Below, piece by piece: positions 1-5,331 of a stretch of DNA of 14,933 nt. The position numbers and the translations under genes were made by a program. The notes beneath the pieces are model-generated. The model was given only the letters and a program-made list of their open reading frames with translations, did no database searches and was not told the DNA's origin. Origin of the DNA: Candidatus Parcubacteria bacterium (lineage in GTDB: Bacteria > Patescibacteriota > Minisyncoccia > Phycocordibacterales > UBA1006). The DNA lies in assembly GCA_027031875.1 (NCBI GenBank), contig JALVPH010000023.1:2215-17147 (forward strand). The letters run 5' to 3'. Every line of letters starts with the position of its first letter. The stretch's first letter is position 1.

Positions 1-54
1 TGTAATTACTAATTTTTTCATAGTGTCTTTTCTGTCTTTTGATTTACTAATGTG

Positions 55-82
55 TAAATAAATTTTTATAAAAATTTATTTA
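55..82. repeat. 28-bp perfect AT-only palindrome
   Basis: Positions 55-68 are the exact reverse complement of 69-82, and every base is A or T. It lies upstream of the structured region at 141-430. It could be a weak terminator, a protein-binding palindrome or simply AT-rich spacer; nothing in the sequence decides between these. Confidence 0.6.
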
Positions 83-140
83 TTCCCCTCACTCGTGAGA
101 AACAAAACGAATAATAACTCATAATTTTTTTCACTCGCTC

Positions 141-430
141 GGGGTATAAATAATTCGTGCATCGGTCGGTTTCGACGTGACCTCAAACGCACACGGTCCT
201 CTTGTGCGCTTCAAGAGAACCGCCCACTCACAGGCTCATCGACACAAGCCCTGCGCATACGCGCGGTGAGTGGAGTGCTCGACTCGTGAGAGTCGAGGTA
301 GTTATTGCTAACTACGAGATGAAGTGTAACACTTCTTTAAGAAGTGACAAGACTCTCATAGCTATGCAACTGCGGGTGCACGCGGAAGCGTGACTGCAAT
401 TCCACCGCACTTGCAGTTCACCTATTATAA
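141..430 (+). ncRNA. Candidate structured RNA of unknown class
   Basis: No protein family is recognisable here, but the stretch is dense with local complementarity. Stems seen are 194-204 with 212-222 (one mismatch), 224-231 with 266-273 closing a junction that contains two smaller hairpins, 278-285 with 290-297, 298-304 with 309-315, 321-326 with 330-335, and 366-375 with 405-414 enclosing 379-383/388-392. Two loops read GTGA and GGAA on the plus strand, which are GNRA tetraloops only in that orientation, so plus is favoured. GAAGTG (321), CACTTC (330) and GAAGTG (341) can form two mutually exclusive hairpins. I see no clear terminator, and the ends are guesses. It does not match tmRNA, RNase P RNA or SRP RNA by the conserved blocks I know. 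It might also be a decayed mobile-element end. Confidence 0.35.
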
Positions 431-560
431 CGAGAGAAAGCAGAAAGTCTTACAGAGGGAAGTGAAATACAATGATTTAATTCGAATTGTCAAATTCTTC
501 TACTTGAAGATGTTGCGCGTATTTGCATGCCCCGCCCATCATTCCTACCTTTTCTCACTC

Positions 561-660
561 GTCATTCCCGCGAAGGCGGGAATCTAGTTTTTATGGAAGT
601 ATTCCTGCTTCGCAGGAATGTAATATTACTGGACCCCGGATTAAGTCCGGGGTGACAAAG
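561..660. repeat. Cluster of three palindromic intergenic repeats
   Basis: Three short dyads follow one another: ATTCCCGC/GCGGGAAT (564-571/576-583), ATTCCTGC/GCAGGAAT (601-608/612-619) and CCCCGGA/TCCGGGG (634-640/646-652). The outer context is shared (GTCATTC, CTAG or CTGGA, GGTGACAAAG). The pattern resembles the GTCATTCCCG...CGGGAATC palindromic repeats common in bacterial intergenic DNA. Related copies occur at 726-760 and in 1938-2260. Confidence 0.75.
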
Positions 661-687
661 TGGTGTGTGCGAGCAAGTAGTCTAATG

Positions 688-769
688 AGTAACAAAGTAA
701 TTTGTTTGAGCGTGTGGTTATATTTCTGGATCCCCGATCGAGGTCGGGGATGACAAGTGGTTTGTTTGC
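688..769 (+). repeat. 82-bp direct repeat, copy 1 (partner at 2083-2164)
   Basis: This segment aligns without gaps to 2083-2164 (offset 1395) with about five substitutions. It contains the dyad ATCCCCGA/TCGGGGAT (730-737/744-751) followed by TGACAAGTGG. The two copies flank the MITE-like element and the winged-helix gene. Confidence 0.8.
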
Positions 770-788
770 GGTAGTGGTTACTTTCTGA

Positions 789-890
789 GGTGACACCACT
801 TTTGCTCTTTTACGTCAGATAATTTGTGAAAGTAAATGCGCACTCACTTTGAGTTTATATACTGGAATAAGTTGCAAAAGTGGTGTCACC
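789..890. mobile_element. MITE-like element with 17-bp perfect terminal inverted repeats
   Basis: GGTGACACCACTTTTGC at 789-805 is the exact reverse complement of 874-890. The arms enclose 68 bp of unrelated AT-rich sequence with no reading frame, giving a 102-bp non-coding unit. This fits a miniature inverted-repeat element mobilised by a transposase elsewhere. I see no convincing target-site duplication, so a structured RNA or a large operator is an alternative. Confidence 0.5.
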
Positions 891-964
891 GACAAGATGG
901 TATTATATTAACTATTCTTTATCCTTTATGGTAATACTAGAATCCAATACTCTATAAAACAATA

Positions 965-1035
965 TGTCCTTTATAGAGAAAGCGGGCGGAGCGTAGTTTG
1001 CTACGCCCCGCCTGCTTTTTAAGCTGTCCTTTATA
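965..1035. repeat. Direct repeats TGTCCTTTATA flanking a hairpin
   Basis: TGTCCTTTATA occurs at 965-975 and again at 1025-1035, exactly 60 bp apart, on either side of the GC-rich hairpin 981-1016. A one-mismatch copy, TATCCTTTAT, is at 920-929. The same motif recurs at 1840-1849 and 1893-1902 at the other end of the adjacent gene. It could be a binding site for the encoded winged-helix protein or a recombination site. Confidence 0.65.
981..1020. terminator. GC-rich hairpin downstream of the winged-helix gene
   Basis: Arms 981-996 and 1001-1016 form a 16-bp stem with two wobble pairs and a TTTG loop. On the plus strand a run of T follows. On the minus strand, the direction of the upstream gene ending at 1041, the tail is only TTTCTCT. 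It is probably a terminator, possibly acting in both directions. Confidence 0.55.
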
Positions 1036-1040
1036 TACAT

Positions 1041-1838
1041 CTAATCTACAACTTTGTATTTTGCCCATCTTCGCTCCCCTTCTTTTTCGACAAGCCCTTG
1101 AGAAATAAGTTCACGAAGATCGCGCTGAATCGTCTTCTGGCTCGCTCCCTCAAAGAGGTCTGCAATTTCTGGGAGAGAACGTGCACCGCTCTTTCGAAGG
1201 TGTGCAAGAATTGCTTTCTTTCGCTCTTCCTTTTTGAGAGTATCTTTACGCACCGAACGAATCTTTTCCTCCCTTTTTTTCTGCTTCTCTTCTTTCCTTT
1301 TCTCTTGCTTTTTACTTGAAGGAGTAGTTACGGCCACCTCTGTTTTTTTTACCTTCTGTCTCTCATCATCTTCTTCTTTTCGATGAGAAAAGAGTGAAGA
1401 GAGATCTATTGGGGAGAGGAGGCGAGAATACTCTTTCTCTTCTGTCGTATGGGTGAGTACCTCCTGCAAGAGTGACTCAAACCGTATGAGCTCTTTTTGA
1501 AAGAGCTCACGTTGCAACTCTGTAAGCCACTCCTCCTCAAAAAGGAGTTGGAGAGAAAGGCGGACTTCATCAAGCATAAGTGTAATTTCGTGATAGACGA
1601 TGTCTCTTACGCTCTTGCTTTGTGCACGGAGAAAAGTGTAACTGAATTCTGAGAGACGTATCGCGAGTTTCCTCAATGAAGAGGCAAGTTCCTCGTCATT
1701 TATGTTTCGTGCGATGTAGTAGAGCGCGCGAACAATTTTGTGAATACTCGTCGTATGGGAAGCAAAAAGAACTGTCCTTTTGTCATCCTTTTTACCCGCA
1801 ACAACAATGTCTTTTACTTGTGTTTCCCTTTCATTCAT
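1041..1838 (-). CDS. Helical protein with C-terminal winged-helix DNA-binding domain
   Basis: The 265-residue product has three parts. Residues about 25-130 are predicted helical, with amphipathic segments such as 31-70 and 76-130. Residues about 154-206 are a Lys/Glu-rich linker. Residues about 205-263 form a helix-turn-helix with a wing; the turn lies around DLFEGASQKTIQRDLREL and the wing around GLVEKEGERRWAKY, DeoR-like in spacing. No enzymatic motif is visible. From memory, proteins with this architecture are common in Parcubacteria assemblies, but I could not check that. The ATG at 1838 follows a sigma70-like promoter (TTGACT, 16 bp, TACACT). The AAAGGA just before it belongs to a motif repeated outside genes, so it is not good evidence for a ribosome-binding site. 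The gene lies between two clusters of palindromic repeats, suggesting a mobile or selfish neighbourhood. Autoregulation is plausible (inference). Confidence 0.8.
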   Translation of the reverse strand: MNERETQVKDIVVAGKKDDKRTVLFASHTTSIHKIVRALYYIARNINDEELASSLRKLAIRLSEFSYTFLRAQSKSVRDIVYHEITLMLDEVRLSLQLLFEEEWLTELQRELFQKELIRFESLLQEVLTHTTEEKEYSRLLSPIDLSSLFSHRKEEDDERQKVKKTEVAVTTPSSKKQEKRKEEKQKKREEKIRSVRKDTLKKEERKKAILAHLRKSGARSLPEIADLFEGASQKTIQRDLRELISQGLVEKEGERRWAKYKVVD

Positions 1839-1839
1839 A

Positions 1840-1902
1840 TGTCCTTTATCTTTGTGAGATAAAGTGTAATAGAAGAGACGAAAAAGTCAAGATGTCCTTT
1901 AT
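1840..1902 (-). promoter_or_regulatory. Promoter and candidate operator of the winged-helix gene
   Basis: Read on the minus strand, -35 TTGACT (1890-1885), a 16-bp spacer and -10 TACACT (1868-1863) place the transcript start about 20 nt before the ATG. An 8-bp inverted repeat (1844-1851/1857-1864) covers the start region and overlaps the -10. Copies of TGTCCTTTAT lie at 1840-1849 and 1893-1902, bracketing the promoter. This layout suits repression by a small DNA-binding protein, possibly the product itself. Confidence 0.6.
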
Positions 1903-1937
1903 TTGGAGGATGGTGGTTTGTTACGAAAGTGATTGCT

Positions 1938-2035
1938 TTCTAGATTCCGGGCCTGCCTGCCGGCAGATAGGTCAAGCCCGGAATGATAAGAAAGGAAAGA
2001 GTGGGTTCTAGGTTAAGTCCGGAATGACGAGGATA
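1938..2035. repeat. Palindromic repeat with nested inner palindrome, plus a half copy
   Basis: ATTCCGGGC (1944-1952) pairs with GCCCGGAAT (1976-1984). Inside lies CTGCCGGCAG (1957-1966), a second perfect palindrome. A degenerate right half follows at about 2005-2030 (TTCTAGGTTAAGTCCGGAAT). This is the long form of the repeat family also seen at 561-760. Confidence 0.7.
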
Positions 2036-2082
2036 GCGAGTTAGGAATGGCAAAGCGGTTGAAGAGAGTAAGCGGTTCTATT

Positions 2083-2164
2083 AGTAACAAGGTAGTTTGT
2101 TTGAGCGTGTGGTTATATTTCTGGATCCCCGATCGGAGTCGAGGATGACAAGTGGTTTGTTTGA
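2083..2164 (+). repeat. 82-bp direct repeat, copy 2 (partner at 688-769)
   Basis: About 94% identical to 688-769. The stem in this copy is less perfect, with three of the substitutions falling in its loop and right arm. Downstream, AGTGG recurs at 2151, 2168, 2188 and 2205, giving a weak tandem pattern. Confidence 0.8.
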
Positions 2165-2216
2165 GCAAGTGGTTTTATTGGTAGTGAAGTGGTTTATTTA
2201 CGGAAGTGGTTACTCT

Positions 2217-2278
2217 CTAGATTCCGGACCTGCCTGCCGGCAAACAGGCCCGAAATGACAAAGCACGAAGTGCTTTGT
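2217..2278. repeat. Palindromic repeat followed by a 9-bp hairpin
   Basis: CTAGATTCCGG...CCTGCCTGCCGGCAAACAGG...CCGAAATGAC resembles the element at 1938 but its outer arms are degenerate. It is followed directly by ACAAAGCAC/GTGCTTTGT (2258-2266/2270-2278). The hairpin is not followed by a T-run on the minus strand, so it is unlikely to be the pgk terminator. Confidence 0.65.
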
Positions 2279-2282
2279 TTAA

Positions 2283-2318
2283 AAGGCGGGGCGAGGTGCA
2301 TATGCACCTCGCCCGCTT
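2283..2318 (-). terminator. Intrinsic terminator of pgk
   Basis: A perfect 10-bp self-complementary core (2292-2301/2302-2311) is extended by G/C pairs with one bulged G. On the minus strand it is followed by CTTTTAAA. It begins 12 nt after the pgk stop codon. Confidence 0.8.
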
Positions 2319-2330
2319 CTATAGTTTTCC

Positions 2331-3482
2331 TTACCTCCTCAATACTGCTTCAATTCCTGGAAGTGTCCCTTCCACAAGAAAATCCAACATCGCACCCCCC
2401 GCAGTAGAGATAAACTGAAACGCATCTTCAAGTCCTTGCTCGAGGATGACAGTGCTCGTATCCCCTCCACCACTCACCGCATAGGTATCACTTTCCACAA
2501 TGTTCTTCGCGAGAGCAATTGATGCCTGAACGTACCCGTCCTCATACTTTCCCATTGGACCATTCCAGAGTGCTTCCCTACTCCTGTGAATATACCTAGA
2601 AAAGAGCTCTTCCGTTTTTGGTCCTACGTCAAGAATTGCATCATCCCCTACACTTTCAATCATCCCCACACTTCCATCTCTTCCACGAAAATCAATCGGA
2701 AGCACAATTCTTGGATCATTCATTATATGGGTAACATCCACAGTGTCATCGTAATAGGAACTTCCGATATTTACCCCCTTCTCTTTTAGGAAGACGTTTG
2801 CGAGCGCACCTCCAAGGAGAATTGCGTCTGCAAGCTTGTGTTCGAGTATCTTCTCAATGAGAGGGAGCTTTGTTCCAAACTTTGCTCCACCAAGAATAAC
2901 TACGCGCTCCCCCTCCTCTCGTGGCACAAGAAAGCGAGAGAGCTCCTCTACCTCGCGAACAAACTGAAAACCAAAATAGCTTGGGAGAAGTCGTGCAATC
3001 GCATGAACAGATGCATGTTCTCTGTGAGAGACGGAAAAGGCCTCGTTGATGTAGAGATCCGCCCAATCGATGAGCGAAGAGAGGTAGGAAGGGTCATCCT
3101 TTTTTTCCTCCTGAAAGGAACGCACATTTTCGAAGAGAACTGATTCTCCATCCTTCAACGTCTTCATTACTTCATCTAACTCACTCCATTGAGCGAAAGC
3201 GAGTGGAATTCGCTGTGAGAGAAATTCGTAAATCGGTTTGAGCGTTTCTTTTGGATCGCGTCCTTGATGCGCGAGGATGATAGTGCGTGCTCCCTGTTCC
3301 TGAAGGAATTGTATCGTAGGAATCATTTTGAGAATTCTCCAACTCTCCCCCTCTGTTACTCTTCCATCTTCACCAAGCGTCGTGTTTGTATCAATACGGA
3401 GCACAACACGCTCGCCTCGTAACCCCCCTCGTAACGTTTCAACTGAAAAATCTCTAACTTTCTTCGTAAGCGGTGTTTTCAT
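2331..3482 (-). CDS. pgk: Phosphoglycerate kinase
   Basis: Catalyses the ATP-forming step of glycolysis, 1,3-bisphosphoglycerate plus ADP to 3-phosphoglycerate plus ATP, in the cytoplasm. The 383-residue protein is close to the usual 390-400. Family blocks appear in order: VLRIDTN, WRILKMIPTI, FENVR, NEAFSVSHREHASVHAIAR, GGAKFGTKLPLIEKIL, LLGGALANVFL, DVGPKT, WNGPMGKYEDG, SGGGDTSTVI and STAGGAMLDFL. Departures from the classic enzyme include TNTTL for the usual FNVPL, AHQGRD for SHLGRP, and STAGGA for STGGGA. The nucleotide-binding GGGD block and hinge WNGPMG are intact, so activity is likely. I chose the ATG at 3482 because a TATAAT lies 7 nt before it; the in-frame ATG at 3500 lies upstream of that -10. 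The gene is monocistronic with its own terminator. Confidence 0.95.
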   Translation of the reverse strand: MKTPLTKKVRDFSVETLRGGLRGERVVLRIDTNTTLGEDGRVTEGESWRILKMIPTIQFLQEQGARTIILAHQGRDPKETLKPIYEFLSQRIPLAFAQWSELDEVMKTLKDGESVLFENVRSFQEEKKDDPSYLSSLIDWADLYINEAFSVSHREHASVHAIARLLPSYFGFQFVREVEELSRFLVPREEGERVVILGGAKFGTKLPLIEKILEHKLADAILLGGALANVFLKEKGVNIGSSYYDDTVDVTHIMNDPRIVLPIDFRGRDGSVGMIESVGDDAILDVGPKTEELFSRYIHRSREALWNGPMGKYEDGYVQASIALAKNIVESDTYAVSGGGDTSTVILEQGLEDAFQFISTAGGAMLDFLVEGTLPGIEAVLRR

Positions 3483-3495
3483 CCATAGTATTATA
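3483..3495 (-). promoter_or_regulatory. pgk -10 element immediately before the start codon
   Basis: TATAAT at 3495-3490 (minus) is separated from the ATG at 3482 by 7 nt, so transcription should start at or next to the A of ATG. No Shine-Dalgarno sequence can fit. I see no clear -35. Confidence 0.65.
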
Positions 3496-3531
3496 CACAA
3501 TTTTTCCTATGGGATGGATGATGCTATAAAG

Positions 3532-3572
3532 AGACGGCGAGCTGTTCCCTTTCTAGAAACAGCTCGCCGTCT
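3532..3572. terminator. Hairpin downstream of the def operon
   Basis: Arms 3532-3546 and 3558-3572 form a perfect 15-bp stem with an 11-nt loop, starting 3 nt after the stop codon of the gene at 3575-3865. On the minus strand the tail is TCTTTATAG, a modest U-tract. It isolates the def pair from the pgk promoter. Confidence 0.75.
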
Positions 3573-3574
3573 TC

Positions 3575-3865
3575 CTATCTCCCTCTTACACGAAAGCGTT
3601 CTTGAGAGAGTGATTGTGAGAGGAGTGTAAACACCTCTTCCCCACTCCTATTTGTGTAGAGACGTAAATCCTGATGGTAGCGCTTCGTTGTGCAAGAGAG
3701 GAGGATTCCCCCACTTATCTCACGCACCTTGATATCAACAACTACATCCTTCCTCCCTTTTACCGAGCGAATGTATCCTGCACTTATCTCGTCAATACCC
3801 GCTTTCGTGAGTACTTTTGCAACAGGAACGAGTGCTTCAATAATTGTGGTTTTCTTCCCTCTCAT
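3575..3865 (-). CDS. Small hypothetical protein coupled to def
   Basis: A 96-residue, basic, soluble protein with no signal or membrane segment. Residues 8-30 look helical (ALVPVAKVLTKAGIDEISAG). They are followed by alternating short strands (KDVVVDIKVREI, GGILLSCTTKRYHQDLRLYTN) and a terminal helix. The pattern of a helix, a GxI turn, then strands ending in LxLYTN vaguely recalls the DUF2103 family; this is from memory and tentative. Its ATG shares bases with the TGA of def (ATGA overlap), so translation is probably coupled to def. An AAGGAG lies only 2 nt before the ATG, too close for a standard Shine-Dalgarno element, and is part of def codons. A strong hairpin follows the stop codon. Confidence 0.75.
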   Translation of the reverse strand: MRGKKTTIIEALVPVAKVLTKAGIDEISAGYIRSVKGRKDVVVDIKVREISGGILLSCTTKRYHQDLRLYTNRSGEEVFTLLSQSLSQERFRVRGR

Positions 3866-4377
3866 TCTCCTTGAATTTCTCGTATCTCCTCCTCTGTCAT
3901 ATCACGGAGGTTCCGCGCTTTATCAAGAAAGAGAATCCCCTCAAAGTGATCTGTCTCATGTTGAAAAATGTGTGCAAGGAGGCCATCTGCGTGAACACGG
4001 AACTTTTCACCATTTTCATCATATGCTTCTATTTCTACTTCTTCGTTTCGTTTTACCTCTCCCACTTTCCAACGACAGGAGAGACAGCCCTCGTGTTTCC
4101 ACGATGCATCTCTACTCTTAGAGAGGATACGAGGGTTTATGTAGACAAGCTTCTCTCGTTCTGGATGTTTAAAAATAAAAGGAGCAACAACAAAAATACG
4201 TTTTTCCACTCCTATCTGCGGAGCGGCAAGTGCAACCCCATCTCGTTGAGTTGCAAGCGAGTCATGCATATCCTGAATGAGCTCCTGAATTGCTTCGCTC
4301 TGAATCTCTTCAACAGGAACCTCCTTTGCTTTCGCACGAAGCGCAGGGTGACCATCTTGAACAATTTCTTTTATCAT
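3862..4377 (-). CDS. def: Peptide deformylase
   Basis: Removes the formyl group from the N-terminal methionine of new proteins at the ribosome. All three family motifs of this metalloenzyme are present: GVALAAPQ (47-54), EGCLS (96-100, with the metal-binding Cys) and HETDH (140-144, two metal-binding His and the catalytic Glu). At 171 residues it is a normal length. EGCLS is followed by CRW rather than the common VPG, which is a variant and not a loss. The ATG at 4377 is preceded by TATACT ending 9 nt upstream, giving a nearly leaderless message without a Shine-Dalgarno sequence. The gene is transcribed divergently from the SIMPL-domain gene at 4461. Its stop overlaps the start of the next gene by 4 nt. 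Confidence 0.96.
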   Translation of the reverse strand: MIKEIVQDGHPALRAKAKEVPVEEIQSEAIQELIQDMHDSLATQRDGVALAAPQIGVEKRIFVVAPFIFKHPEREKLVYINPRILSKSRDASWKHEGCLSCRWKVGEVKRNEEVEIEAYDENGEKFRVHADGLLAHIFQHETDHFEGILFLDKARNLRDMTEEEIREIQGE

Positions 4378-4460
4378 ACGTATATGAGTATACGAGAAGA
4401 ATAGAGAGAAACAAGCTGTTATATTGTTATTTCACCACATCCTGTTAGACTTGTATCCGT
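4378..4460. promoter_or_regulatory. Divergent promoters of def and the SIMPL gene
   Basis: For def (minus): TATACT at 4392-4387, 9 nt from the ATG, with a weak TTGTTT 16 bp further upstream. For the plus-strand gene: extended -10 TGTTAGACT (4443-4451), 9 nt from the ATG at 4461, with TTGTTA at 4424-4429 as a possible -35. Both predicted transcripts start within a few bases of their start codons. Confidence 0.55.
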
Positions 4461-5270
4461 ATGAATAAAGACAAATCGACAAAAGCTCTCCACTATGCAG
4501 GAGCAACATTTTTAGGAATTCTTTCTATTATCGCTATCATTGCAGCGTACCTCTTCATCGCGAAGGTGAGGGGTTGGGATCAACGAAATACCATTTCTGT
4601 AGAAGCGAGTGCAGAAGAGAAAGCAATGCCAGACATTGCAACCTTCTCCTTCCTTGTAAAAGAGAAGGCAAAAAACCCAAAGGATGCACAAAAAGTGGTA
4701 AACAAAAAAATTGCATCTATCCTTGATGGATTGAAGAAACTCGGGGTGGAGGAAAAGGATATGAATACAGATTCCTATCAAATTATGCCCCACTACGAAT
4801 GGGTCCGCGTAAAAGGAGAGCCAAAAACCTCTCCAGATGGAACTATTTACTACCCAACAGACGGAAACAAACGAGTCCTCACAGGATACGATGTACAGCA
4901 AAGTGTGCGCGTTACAATGCGTGACTTCAAAAAGATTCCTGAAGCTCTTGAACTCTTTGCAAATAATGGACTAGAAAACCTCAATGGTCCAAACTTCAGA
5001 ATTGAGGATCCTGAAAAAATAAAAGAAGGAGCAAAACTCAAGGCAATCGCAAAAGCGAAGGAAAAAGCAAAACGTCTTGCGGATGAACTTGGAGTAAGAT
5101 TAGGGAGAATTGTTTCCTTCCATGAGGGTGGAGGATATCATCCTGTTGAGAGAGCATACCCTACCGTAATGATGAAATCTGCTGCAATGATGGAAGATGC
5201 TTCACCAGAACTCCCTGTCGGAGAAGATACAGTGCGAAGTTCTGTTACTATTGTATATACGATAAAATAG
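4461..5270 (+). CDS. Membrane-anchored SIMPL-domain (DUF541/YggE-like) protein
   Basis: The 269-residue protein has an N-terminal transmembrane helix (about 12-34) and then an extracytoplasmic SIMPL domain (about 44-268). Family features are ISVEASAEEKAMPDIATFSF at the domain start, the long Ala/Lys-rich helix EGAKLKAIAKAKEKAKRLAD near 187-206, the following LGVRLGRIVSFHEG and the closing SSVTIVYTIK. SIMPL proteins (YggE in E. coli) have been linked to oxidative-stress tolerance and envelope assembly, but the molecular role is unclear. The helix lacks an obvious signal-peptidase site, so it is probably a membrane anchor. The gene is monocistronic: a -10 element ends 9 nt before the ATG and a strong terminator follows. 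Confidence 0.9.
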   Translation: MNKDKSTKALHYAGATFLGILSIIAIIAAYLFIAKVRGWDQRNTISVEASAEEKAMPDIATFSFLVKEKAKNPKDAQKVVNKKIASILDGLKKLGVEEKDMNTDSYQIMPHYEWVRVKGEPKTSPDGTIYYPTDGNKRVLTGYDVQQSVRVTMRDFKKIPEALELFANNGLENLNGPNFRIEDPEKIKEGAKLKAIAKAKEKAKRLADELGVRLGRIVSFHEGGGYHPVERAYPTVMMKSAAMMEDASPELPVGEDTVRSSVTIVYTIK

Positions 5271-5276
5271 AGAATT

Positions 5277-5304
5277 GGTTCTCGCATGAGAACCTTTTTC
5301 TTTT
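5277..5304 (+). terminator. Intrinsic terminator of the SIMPL gene
   Basis: GGTTCTC/GAGAACC (5277-5283/5288-5294) with a GCAT loop, followed by TTTTTCTTTT. It starts 7 nt after the stop codon. Confidence 0.9.
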
Positions 5305-5314
5305 ATTAAAAAGA

Positions 5315-5331
5315 TGGTATAATAAAGACGT
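5315..5331 (+). promoter_or_regulatory. Extended -10 promoter of the 332-residue protein
   Basis: TGGTATAAT (5315-5323) is an exact extended -10 sequence ending 8 nt before the ATG at 5332. It predicts a leaderless or nearly leaderless message. Confidence 0.7.

Noticed and set aside
141..534. tmRNA (ssrA): TTCGACG at 171 and GGGGTAT/ATGCCCC complementarity
   Set aside because: TTCGACG lies about 30 nt from the GGGG instead of about 13, there is no T arm next to the 3' strand, and no convincing tag peptide.
202..753. Short plus-strand reading frames (202-393, 390-587, 523-753)
   Set aside because: They run through the palindromic repeats and hairpin-rich DNA, have low-complexity or repeat-derived translations, no promoter fit and no recognisable family.
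561..760. CRISPR array
   Set aside because: The repeats are palindromic and irregularly spaced, units differ in sequence, and there are no cas genes.
2838..3151. Plus-strand and alternative minus-strand frames inside pgk
   Set aside because: They are shadows of pgk, whose conserved motifs cover the whole interval.
3863..3880. Shine-Dalgarno AAGGAG before the 96-residue gene
   Set aside because: It lies only 2 nt from the ATG and is part of the last def codons; the ATGA overlap explains initiation better.
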